NCBI RefSeq assembly: GCF_019038435.1
Contig: NZ_JAGPOX010000112.1
Span: 1-32,746 of the forward strand
Direction: 5' to 3'
DNA from: Nocardia alni
GTDB taxonomy: Bacteria > Actinomycetota > Actinomycetes > Mycobacteriales > Mycobacteriaceae
DNA: 32,746 nucleotides
Numbering within the stretch: position 1 is the first letter of the stretch; each line of letters starts with the position of its first letter. The notes below the pieces were generated by a model. The model was not told where the DNA came from, did no database searches, and saw only the letters and a program-made list of their open reading frames with translations. The position numbers and the translations under genes are program-made. Positions 1-7,716 of the stretch are shown one piece after another.

Positions 1-3000
1 CCGCGGTGCCCTCGAAACCGGCGCCGCCCGAACCACTTCCAGGCTGGGTGGCATACCGGTTGCCGGGAATTCCGTCCGATCCGTTCCGCGCATTCAGGGA
101 TCCGGTGGCGGCGGTCACGCCCAGTGTGGTGAGCAGATCGTCGGTGGCCTGTAAAGAGGCTGTCGCCGACCGTAATTCCTCAGCGGCGGCCGATATGCGC
201 TTACGTTCGTCGGCTGTCGCGTCAATGGTTCGCATGGCCGCGGAGAAACCGTCGGGGGTGGCCAGTTTCGCGATGACATCCGGTTCGGGGACTAGAGAGG
301 ACAGTTCGTTCCACGCGCGGGTCCAGGCCATCGAGCCCACGGCATAGCCGAGCAGCAGGCCGGGCGATCCACGGGACTCGGTCAGCTGGGTCAGCCGGGT
401 CAGCTGACGCATCACGAGGGCTGTGGTGGCCGCGCTCTTCTGCTGCGCGACAAGGATGTGCGGAAGTTCCCGGAGAGTTGTGACGAGCCGGGCGGAGAAC
501 ACTGATTCGCGGGCCGCGGCGGAACCCTCGGCCGCGGACTGTGTCCACTGGTTTCCCGGTGCCGTTCGAACGGTCTGGGCCGTCCGAATGTCCTGGCTCG
601 CACCGGATATATGCCAGCTGCCCTCGGCGGGTGAGTACCAGCCGTCCGTTTCGGCTTCGACCTCCAAACCCGCCAACGTCGCATAGGCCCGTGTGTCGCC
701 GGTCTGCGCGGCGGCATAGGCGCTCTCGACCTTTCCGAAGAATTCCTGCCGCTGCGTCCTTTCCACGGCGGGCAGGCCGGCGGTCTCGGCGGGATCGGCG
801 TATTCCGCGGCGGTGGCATGGAAGATCTCGGCTCGATCCGCATCGGAGACTGGCGCCACGAACGAGACCGCAGCGGGCGGGGCATGGGGAGATGCGTTGC
901 GGCGCAAGGCGCGGACCAGGCTCGTGTGAGCCTCCGCGGCCTTTTGCGCCTTCCGAACCATGTCGTCCGTGGCGGCGGCATGCTGGGCTCGCGCCGTAGC
1001 GAGTCCGCGTTCCGCCGCCCGAAGTGAGTGGGCGGTCGTCTCCCGCTCGGATGCGGCATCGGCGGCAGGCCTGTCCGTGTCCGCGAACGCCCGGGCCGCG
1101 TCGTATCGCGCGCTGGCTTCGAAGTGCTCCGAGGCCGCCTCGGCGACGGCCCTGTCGGTGGTGGCGTAGTGGACGACCGCCACGTGCACACCGAGATCCC
1201 TTGTCTGCGTGTACATGGGGTTTCGCAGCGAGTCGGCCTGGTAGGCGTCGCCCGGTTCCCCGTTGCGCGCGGCACGTGCCGGGCGCTGTTCGTTCTCGGC
1301 CGCCGCCTCCGAATCGAGACCCAACTGCACGCTTCGGAGACCGCCGAGCTCACGGACCCCCTTACCGAGCTTGATATCGGCGCCCCGCCCGAGTCCCTTG
1401 GCGACGGTCACCCTTCCCCTGTCACCGGCCTGCCCCTGGATGTGCAACAGGTGTTCGCGGGCGAGCCCATTGGCATCCCCGGACTCGACCATCGGACCGT
1501 GCCTGTCCGGATCGAACCAGTCGGCGTTCTCCCGCGACCGAACCCATGTCATGTCTTCATGTTTGTCCCAGAATTCCCTGTTGATAACGAAATCCGGTTT
1601 CACACCGGCCTCGGTCAGCATATGGGCGAAAGTCTCGACCATATCGTTGTGCACGGGATGAACGATTACCGGGCGGCCGTCGTGATGCGCCTCCATGACG
1701 GCGCTCAGGGTGTCGGCATACATCTCCTCGTCGGTTTTCCAGACCATTCGCCCCGATTCCAGACGTGAGGCGAAATGGTCCTTGATCCGCATGAATCCGT
1801 TCACCGGATACCTGTCCGCGATCGCATCCCCGGCGGCGCCCTCGAGCGTGCCCGACATGACGGCCACGGTATCGTAATTCGCGCTGCTGTAGCACTGCTC
1901 GTTCGTCATCACCGTGGTCCGCGCGAGATCGCCCTCCATGGTGATGAAGGCGTCATGTTTGGCCTGAACCGCCTGTTGCAGGCCATCCTGCCACTCGCTC
2001 TGCGATGAGCGCATGGGATCACGCAGTGGTTTGCCGTCGACGTCGAGCAGCTCTATCAGCTTCCTACCGCCGGGATCCGTATGCACTCCATATTGCCGCT
2101 CGGGCACCATATACTCGGCGTCGGCGGTTCGAATGAACATATTCTTCTCACCGGCCGTGAATTCTCGATCCGGATCATCGTACTTCTCGGCGCCCCACAA
2201 TCGCGCAGCCCGGGCGACGGTATCATCGGTCACGTCGGGGCGACCGGAACGCAATTCATCCAAGCGGCCGAATGTCCGCTCGGTGATACCGAAATCCTTG
2301 TCGGTCCACCCGGCGCGGTCCACCTCGGTGACCTTGTGTTCGACGAAGAATTCGCGCATGGTCTTCCAGGCATCCGCGTGCGGGGACTCCTGGTCCATAC
2401 CACTACCCTCACGAAGGTAGTGCGGAGTGTCGTTGTAATAGAGAACGCGGTCGGCCTCGTCGACAATGGCGAAACGCCCCGGCGGATCGTTTCCGTACAA
2501 CCGGCTCGCGATATTCTCGTCATGGGTCATGAGGATGATCGTGGGCTTGTCCGACTCCCCCGGCGACTCGTGCGGGTCCCATCGGATGACCCTGTAGTCC
2601 AACAGCTTTCCCGCGGCGGCGAACCCCTCCTCGGACATCGCCCGATCGGCAAGCGTCTCGTTCGACGTGATCACCTGCACGACACCGTCTCTGGACGCCA
2701 CCCGCAGCGCAAGCGCCAACGAGACGAACGTCTTGCCCTGAGCCGTCCGCATCTGCAGCATCACACCGTCGTCGCCGCCGAACACCGCCGTGAGCTGGTT
2801 CGACCGAAGTATCTTGCCGCCCTTCATATCCGCGCCGATCGTCGCTCGGCGAACCGTCTCGATCGTCGCCAGCGTCGACTCCAATTCGGGCGCGCCCTGG
2901 TGCATTTGCGCCAGATCCTCACCCGACAGCGCGGCCATCGTCTCGCCCACTTGCTCGGATCGGTAGTAGTCCAGCACGCGGATCGCCGCACGCCGATACC

Positions 3001-5554
3001 GCCAAGCCTGCGACATCGTCAACCTGTCGCCCGGACGCCGGGATTCACCGACCGCCCGCAGATCCTGTACCGCGGCCTCGGCCTTATCCCTGCGCCTTTC
3101 CTGGTGTGGATCGGAGGAACTGAGCAACCTGGACAGTTCCTCGCGCAGATGATCCGACAGCGGCCTCCTGTCCGCATCGGCAGGACGGGTCCCCTCGGCC
3201 TCGGTCTCCGATTCACCCGGTCGTGCGGCGTCGCCGGACGCCACGGCATATTTCCCGTCCTCCTGGGTGCCCGGCTTCGCTCCGGCATCTCCCGCCGACC
3301 GGGCGGAGCGCCCCTGGCTCGGTCCCGCATCCAGTGCGGTTTCGTGGCCGTCACCCAGCTTTTCAGGTGCACGACCGGACGAATGCTCCTGTGCCCCTGG
3401 AGTATCCGGCTTGGCAGTGCCGTTGCGCGCGGAGCCCGCGGTGTCGCGGTCGGAGATCGCCGCCCGGTATGCCGACTCGGCACTACGGAGTGACGCGCCT
3501 GTACGCAGCACCTCCGTATCGTCGGCGGCCCGGCCCAGCGCCTGCGCCTCGGCATCTACCGGGGCGAACGGCTTGCCCTCTGCTGCGGCCTGCTGTCGTG
3601 CGTCGTCCACCTGGTCGGTGACTGTGGCGTCCACAGTTCCCTGATGGTCCGCCCGCGCCTGATCCAGCGCCTGACTCATCTCCCGCACCCGGGGTCCGGC
3701 GATGTCAGATGGCACAGTATCGTGCGAATACTCCACCACGCCAGCAAGATTCGGGCTGTGTCCCGTGGTGTCGACAACCGAATCGGCGGCTTCGTGACCG
3801 GCAGGTGCGCCCTGGCCGTCGACGCCTAGCTCCTGCGGCTGCGCTGTCGCCTGTTCGCCGTCATGACCGACAACGGTCTCGGGCATCGTCGTGGCACTGC
3901 TCTCCGGCGCCTTCGCCGGGTCACCCGCAACCATCCTGGAAGTGGTTCCGGCGGAGGCGGTTCCATCGTTCGTCACGGTTTCGTCATGTGGCGCCCCGCT
4001 GGGTCCGGCTGCGCCGGAATGCCCCGCTGCCAGACCACTCTCGGCGGTCACGGCCACGGGCGCCGAGCCATCCTGTCCAGCAGCTTCGCGAGCCGAATCG
4101 CTCACATCGCGTGCGCGAACGGGCGCGGGTTTTCCGGAGACCTCCCCTCTCGCAGCCGATTCGGCGTCTCCCGCACGCGGTGCACTCTCCGAGGATGAAA
4201 CCCCTTTCTTCGCACCGTTGCTCGGATCCGGAGTACCAGCCTGCCTCGACGCACTCGATGCGCCGCTCTTGTCGCCCACGGTCGGCTGCGCGGACCGACC
4301 AGACGAATTCGCCGCACCATCCTGCCCCGAACCCCCTGTCGGAGCACCGGCCTCATCCGATGTTCCGTTGCGCCCGGTGTAGCCGCCGGTCCCGGAGACT
4401 CCCGCACCGGACCCGTTTCCGTTCGTAGCGTCCGCGTGGTCGGACGAGGGGACCGTTCGGGAAACATCGGTACCAGCCGGCTTGGGCATCGTGCCGTCAG
4501 CCGGTCCGGGTACCGTGCCATCCGCCGGCATCCGGCCCGCCGCAGCGCCATCCGACCCGGCCCGCATGCCTCGTATCTCGGTGTACATATGCCCCGCGCC
4601 GAGCCCGCCGAATGCCATTCCCTGCGCCAGCGACTGGAGGGTGAGCGGATTGCTGAGTTTGCCGAATGCGACGTGGCCGGTGTCGATCAACTGGCCGCCC
4701 ACCTGCGCGGCGAAATTACCCCCGGACATTCCCAGGGAATAGCCGGTCCCTGTGATCAGACCGAATCCGAGGGTGCCCGCGAACGTCTGCGGCGTCCACA
4801 CCTTGCTCAGCAGGCCGCCGGTAGCCTCGCCGACCAGCGCGCCGCCGGCCCACGACGCCGCGGATTTCGCCACATTACCGGGGCTGATGGATCCGGTGTC
4901 CTTCTGTTCGAGCAGAGCCTCGAACGCCGCGCCGCCGAGCCCCTGCAAGAGCACGCGAAATGCGGCCTTCGAGCCGAGAACCCCCGCCATCGAACCCAAC
5001 TTCACCAGGAGCGAGACGACCCGCCCGGCCTCCGCCTCGGCGCCATCCTCGGCCAGTTTCTCCGCCAATTTCAGCGCGACAGCCCAGACTCCCTTCTTGC
5101 CCAGCAGAAATATCAGCGCCAGCACGCCGGGAATTGCCGCGTCGCCGAACAGGGTGCTCGACAACGCCAAGACCGCTCGAATCGCCATCCACAATGTCTG
5201 TACCGCGATGGCCACCTCGGAATCACCCGCGAGGCGCACGCTGTCCTGCTCGTCGCCCTGCCAGGCCGCGAACCGGGTAATGCTGTCGGCCACCGCATCG
5301 GGGGCGGACGATCCGCGCAAGAGCGACCTCATCGAGTGCACGAATGCGTCGGAGCCCGCTCCTTCGTAGGCCGCCGGCACATCGCCCACCGCTGCCTCGA
5401 GGTCCGTGCCGAGACCCTCGACCAGGGGCGCGATCTCGCTCCACACCTGACGCAGCTCGCCCATTCCGTTCGTGTAGTCGGTGGTGTAGGCATTCGGCAA
5501 TGCTTGACCCAGGGCGAGGACCCGAACGACCTGAGACCATCCGACGAAGAACAC
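1..5554 (-). CDS. Giant WXG100/CpnT-like protein with embedded SecA-type ATPase motor (3' end outside window)
   Basis: The reading frame is open without a stop from a GTG at 5554 (AGAGG about 5 nt upstream) to the window edge, giving 1851 codons; the C-terminus is not seen. Residues 1-330 are helical with hydrophobic stretches, like the N-terminal domain of CpnT-type/WXG100 polymorphic proteins. Residues about 330-800 are a Gly/Ala/Ser/Pro-rich linker. A SecA-like motor follows: Walker A MRTAQGKT ending at T942, DEAD at 1032-1035, the SecA hallmark WQDGLQQAVQAK from W1188, MSGT at 1233-1236, GRGADIKLG at 1389-1397 and motif VI QRPARAARNGEPG at 1423-1435. The 198-residue DEAD-MSGT spacing leaves room for a SecA-sized preprotein-binding insert. 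Residues after about 1440 are Ala-rich and helical. It is the last visible gene of the operon, 16 nt after the YbaB-like gene. Homology to SecA is seen directly; a role as a motor or toxin carrier is inference. Confidence 0.88.
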   Translation of the reverse strand, partial: MFFVGWSQVVRVLALGQALPNAYTTDYTNGMGELRQVWSEIAPLVEGLGTDLEAAVGDVPAAYEGAGSDAFVHSMRSLLRGSSAPDAVADSITRFAAWQGDEQDSVRLAGDSEVAIAVQTLWMAIRAVLALSSTLFGDAAIPGVLALIFLLGKKGVWAVALKLAEKLAEDGAEAEAGRVVSLLVKLGSMAGVLGSKAAFRVLLQGLGGAAFEALLEQKDTGSISPGNVAKSAASWAGGALVGEATGGLLSKVWTPQTFAGTLGFGLITGTGYSLGMSGGNFAAQVGGQLIDTGHVAFGKLSNPLTLQSLAQGMAFGGLGAGHMYTEIRGMRAGSDGAAAGRMPADGTVPGPADGTMPKPAGTDVSRTVPSSDHADATNGNGSGAGVSGTGGYTGRNGTSDEAGAPTGGSGQDGAANSSGRSAQPTVGDKSGASSASRQAGTPDPSNGAKKGVSSSESAPRAGDAESAARGEVSGKPAPVRARDVSDSAREAAGQDGSAPVAVTAESGLAAGHSGAAGPSGAPHDETVTNDGTASAGTTSRMVAGDPAKAPESSATTMPETVVGHDGEQATAQPQELGVDGQGAPAGHEAADSVVDTTGHSPNLAGVVEYSHDTVPSDIAGPRVREMSQALDQARADHQGTVDATVTDQVDDARQQAAAEGKPFAPVDAEAQALGRAADDTEVLRTGASLRSAESAYRAAISDRDTAGSARNGTAKPDTPGAQEHSSGRAPEKLGDGHETALDAGPSQGRSARSAGDAGAKPGTQEDGKYAVASGDAARPGESETEAEGTRPADADRRPLSDHLREELSRLLSSSDPHQERRRDKAEAAVQDLRAVGESRRPGDRLTMSQAWRYRRAAIRVLDYYRSEQVGETMAALSGEDLAQMHQGAPELESTLATIETVRRATIGADMKGGKILRSNQLTAVFGGDDGVMLQMRTAQGKTFVSLALALRVASRDGVVQVITSNETLADRAMSEEGFAAAGKLLDYRVIRWDPHESPGESDKPTIILMTHDENIASRLYGNDPPGRFAIVDEADRVLYYNDTPHYLREGSGMDQESPHADAWKTMREFFVEHKVTEVDRAGWTDKDFGITERTFGRLDELRSGRPDVTDDTVARAARLWGAEKYDDPDREFTAGEKNMFIRTADAEYMVPERQYGVHTDPGGRKLIELLDVDGKPLRDPMRSSQSEWQDGLQQAVQAKHDAFITMEGDLARTTVMTNEQCYSSANYDTVAVMSGTLEGAAGDAIADRYPVNGFMRIKDHFASRLESGRMVWKTDEEMYADTLSAVMEAHHDGRPVIVHPVHNDMVETFAHMLTEAGVKPDFVINREFWDKHEDMTWVRSRENADWFDPDRHGPMVESGDANGLAREHLLHIQGQAGDRGRVTVAKGLGRGADIKLGKGVRELGGLRSVQLGLDSEAAAENEQRPARAARNGEPGDAYQADSLRNPMYTQTRDLGVHVAVVHYATTDRAVAEAASEHFEASARYDAARAFADTDRPAADAASERETTAHSLRAAERGLATARAQHAAATDDMVRKAQKAAEAHTSLVRALRRNASPHAPPAAVSFVAPVSDADRAEIFHATAAEYADPAETAGLPAVERTQRQEFFGKVESAYAAAQTGDTRAYATLAGLEVEAETDGWYSPAEGSWHISGASQDIRTAQTVRTAPGNQWTQSAAEGSAAARESVFSARLVTTLRELPHILVAQQKSAATTALVMRQLTRLTQLTESRGSPGLLLGYAVGSMAWTRAWNELSSLVPEPDVIAKLATPDGFSAAMRTIDATADERKRISAAAEELRSATASLQATDDLLTTLGVTAATGSLNARNGSDGIPGNRYATQPGSGSGGAGFEGTA

Positions 5555-5570
5555 GGCTACCTCTGGAGCC

Positions 5571-6053
5571 TCACCATGCGGACTCCACGGGGCCGGGCGT
5601 GGTGGAGCCGTCGCCGGAATCCGGCGCGGAACCCCTGTCGGCCGCACCCGGCGGGGCCGTGGAGATCGTGCCGCGTTTCGGCAGCGAATCTATGAATTCC
5701 GACAGGCCGGGAAAGAAGTCCTCGTCGTATCCGACCAGGTTCTCATCGACACTCCGCTGCACCGGTGCGAGTACATCGCCCGACCGCCGGCGCACATCTT
5801 TCGCGGCCTGTTGCGCCGCCCGGGTGAAGGCTTCCCCGATTTCATCGAACGTCAGGTCGCCGATATCGTCGGACAATCGGCACTCGATCACGACGCCCTC
5901 TGCGTTGACACAGACCGTCACCCGCCCATCGGCGGCCGACGCCGTCGCGGTCAACGCGGCAATCTTCCGATATGCGCGCTGCATGGATTCGAGCGTCCCC
6001 TCCAATGCGCGCATCAATTCCACGGGAGGCTCGACCGCGAACTCTGGTTCCAT
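5571..6053 (-). CDS. YbaB/EbfC-family nucleoid-associated-like protein
   Basis: This 160-residue protein has the YbaB/EbfC fold pattern: a first helix (LEGTLESMQRAYRKI, about residues 14-28), a beta segment GRVTVCVNAEGVVIECRLS (about 44-62), and a C-terminal helix rich in Ala/Arg. A proline/serine-rich acidic tail follows and is probably disordered. Classical YbaB proteins bind DNA as dimers. Actinomycetes also encode many YbaB-like proteins beside WXG100 genes, where their role is unknown. The gene starts 7 nt after the WXG100-like gene, and its ribosome binding site GGAGG lies inside the end of that gene, so the two are probably translated together. Whether it binds DNA or acts as a partner of the giant downstream protein cannot be told. 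Confidence 0.8.
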   Translation of the reverse strand: MEPEFAVEPPVELMRALEGTLESMQRAYRKIAALTATASAADGRVTVCVNAEGVVIECRLSDDIGDLTFDEIGEAFTRAAQQAAKDVRRRSGDVLAPVQRSVDENLVGYDEDFFPGLSEFIDSLPKRGTISTAPPGAADRGSAPDSGDGSTTPGPVESAW

Positions 6054-6060
6054 GGTTCTG

Positions 6061-6399
6061 TCAACCTCCGGCCGCGATACTCTTCATATTCCCGGCGGAA
6101 CCTTCGTCGGTCCGTTCCAGAGCGTCCGCCGCCTCCCGCAACTTCGCGGCATAACCGCCCGGTCCGGCCAGGGTCTTGGACAGCGAGCCCAGCCAGTCGA
6201 CAATGGAATCCTTGGTCGGGTTATAGCTCGAACGGATCTGTGTGCCGGTGCTGTCGTTACCGAATACCGGTTTGTCCTCCAGCGGCGTGGCCTGCGACCG
6301 CAGTCGAGTACGAATATCCTCGGCTTGCGTCCCCGTCGCGGCGATCCGATCCGCCACGGTCCGCATTCGTGCGGCCTGGACTCTCACCTCATCGGCCAT
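6061..6399 (-). CDS. WXG100-like (ESX substrate-type) small helical protein
   Basis: This 112-residue protein has the size and two-helix layout of WXG100/ESX secretion substrates: an N-terminal helix (residues 3-35), a turn with VFGND (about 45-49) in place of the canonical W-x-G, and a long C-terminal helix ending about residue 98. A GYAAKLREAADALE stretch near the end fits the helical hairpin. Many actinomycete YbaB-associated members have this 'FGxD' turn instead of WxG. AGGAG lies 7 nt before the ATG. It precedes the YbaB-like gene. Such proteins usually form dimers and are exported by type VII systems, but no EccC or other ESX core gene is in the window, so export is inferred only. Confidence 0.75.
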   Translation of the reverse strand: MADEVRVQAARMRTVADRIAATGTQAEDIRTRLRSQATPLEDKPVFGNDSTGTQIRSSYNPTKDSIVDWLGSLSKTLAGPGGYAAKLREAADALERTDEGSAGNMKSIAAGG

Positions 6400-6432
6400 T
6401 GCGCGTCTCCTGTCTGTCGATCGCCGGGATAT

Positions 6433-7713
6433 TCACGCCGTCTGCCGCTTCCGATAACGCCGCTCGAACCCCTGCACGTACAGCGACGGCGCCACCGATG
6501 ACGAGGAATGTTCCAGCACACCGTCATCGGCCACATAGAAGATCGCGCGGCCGATGGCGACCCGGCCGACGGGCACCGGGACGTACACCATCCAGCCGCA
6601 GCTGACGCGGTCGGCGGTCAGTTCCGACAGCGGATATCCGCTGGTGTCGAAACCCCGCGCCACGATGTATCCGCGGACCTGGCCGACCGCATCCGATTCG
6701 GGCAAAGGTTCGGGCAGCGTCGCCATGACACCGGCGACCGTCAGTTGAAACAGCGCACCGTCGAGGTCGTAGCCGCTCGCGTCGCCGAAGACCGCTCGCA
6801 TCGATTCCCTTGTGACCACGCCGATCTCGGCAGCCGCCACCAGGTCCGCGACGGCATCGCGAAGCTCCTCGCCCGGACTGCCGATCAGGCCGGTGATGAT
6901 CCCGGCGACCGTGTCGGCGGTCCACACACCCGGTACGGCTCGATCGCATTCGGCCGCGGGCGGCGACTGCGCACAATGCCAGGCGCCCCTGTCCCACCAG
7001 TAGCAGAACGAGAGCAACCCGGTCAGGGCGCGTGGATTGAGCACCGGATCGGCCACCCACTCGGGTGCGCCCGTATACAGCCGTGGCAGCGGCGCGCCGG
7101 AGTTGTCGGCGTCGTCGAGTGCGGGCGCTTCCCCTGCGCCGCCGGACAGTACCGCTCGATCGTTCGGCAGCACAACGAGTGTCGACCCGCTGCGCCGCGC
7201 GCTCTCGAACCAGGCAAGCGACGGCATGATTCGCGGCCCCCGATCCGAGCCGGCCGCGACGAATGCCGCGGACAGCACGGCCCACCGGGCCCACAGGATC
7301 GGCAGCGGCGCGAACTCGTCGGTGGTCCGGCGTGCGTGCCGTCCCGCCGCACGGTCGTCCCGCGCCGACACGGCCGCCTCCTGCGGACTGCGCGACTGCC
7401 GCTCCCCGTGCGACAGGTCCGGCTGCGTCCCGTGCGCTCCGCCATCCCCTGGGTCCGAGAGTTGTTGTAGCCCTGACAAATCGACGGCCTCGTCCGCGAC
7501 ACCGTCGGCCAGGGTGAACCCCACATCGGGACTACGGCTCTCCTCCGGTTCGGTGCCGTCCGGATCCACGGCCCGATCGGTGAACCCCTGCTCGTCGTCG
7601 CTCACTCGTATCATCCATATTCGATCGGACGGACCGAATCCGATCGGCGCAGTCGGCATTCGGTAGACAATTTCTACCCCGGGTTCACCTACCGGATACC
7701 GAAAGACCCGCAA
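6433..7713 (-). CDS. Hypothetical protein of the SecA-like/WXG100 operon
   Basis: I do not recognise this 426-residue protein. It has no signal peptide and no clear membrane segments. It starts with a beta-rich segment (MRVFRYPVGEPGVEIVYRM), has an acidic region of low complexity (about 40-120), a mixed alpha/beta middle with a Trp-rich patch (FCYWWDRGAWHCAQ), and a C-terminal domain of about 75 residues ending in GRAIFYVADDGVLEHSS. That end loosely recalls small alpha/beta immunity-type domains found with polymorphic toxins, but the similarity is weak. The first in-frame start is a TTG 4 nt after the stop of the LuxR gene; an ATG at 7659 is the alternative. Its position between regulators and effector-like genes suggests a chaperone, immunity or secretion-adaptor role; this is inference. 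Confidence 0.7.
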   Translation of the reverse strand: MRVFRYPVGEPGVEIVYRMPTAPIGFGPSDRIWMIRVSDDEQGFTDRAVDPDGTEPEESRSPDVGFTLADGVADEAVDLSGLQQLSDPGDGGAHGTQPDLSHGERQSRSPQEAAVSARDDRAAGRHARRTTDEFAPLPILWARWAVLSAAFVAAGSDRGPRIMPSLAWFESARRSGSTLVVLPNDRAVLSGGAGEAPALDDADNSGAPLPRLYTGAPEWVADPVLNPRALTGLLSFCYWWDRGAWHCAQSPPAAECDRAVPGVWTADTVAGIITGLIGSPGEELRDAVADLVAAAEIGVVTRESMRAVFGDASGYDLDGALFQLTVAGVMATLPEPLPESDAVGQVRGYIVARGFDTSGYPLSELTADRVSCGWMVYVPVPVGRVAIGRAIFYVADDGVLEHSSSSVAPSLYVQGFERRYRKRQTA

Positions 7714-7716
7714 ACC

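Noticed and set aside
2081..3493. 470-codon open frame on the plus strand
   Set aside because: It is antisense to the SecA-like motor, whose motifs are unmistakable; the plus translation is Arg/Gly/His-rich with no domain.
1..5554. Calling the left gene a housekeeping SecA or SecA2
   Set aside because: The motor is preceded by over 800 residues of helical and low-complexity sequence and lies in a WXG100/YbaB operon; housekeeping SecA proteins have the motor at the N-terminus.
4436..5695. 419-codon open frame on the plus strand
   Set aside because: Antisense to the N-terminal part of the giant protein and to the YbaB-like gene; it arises from high third-position GC.
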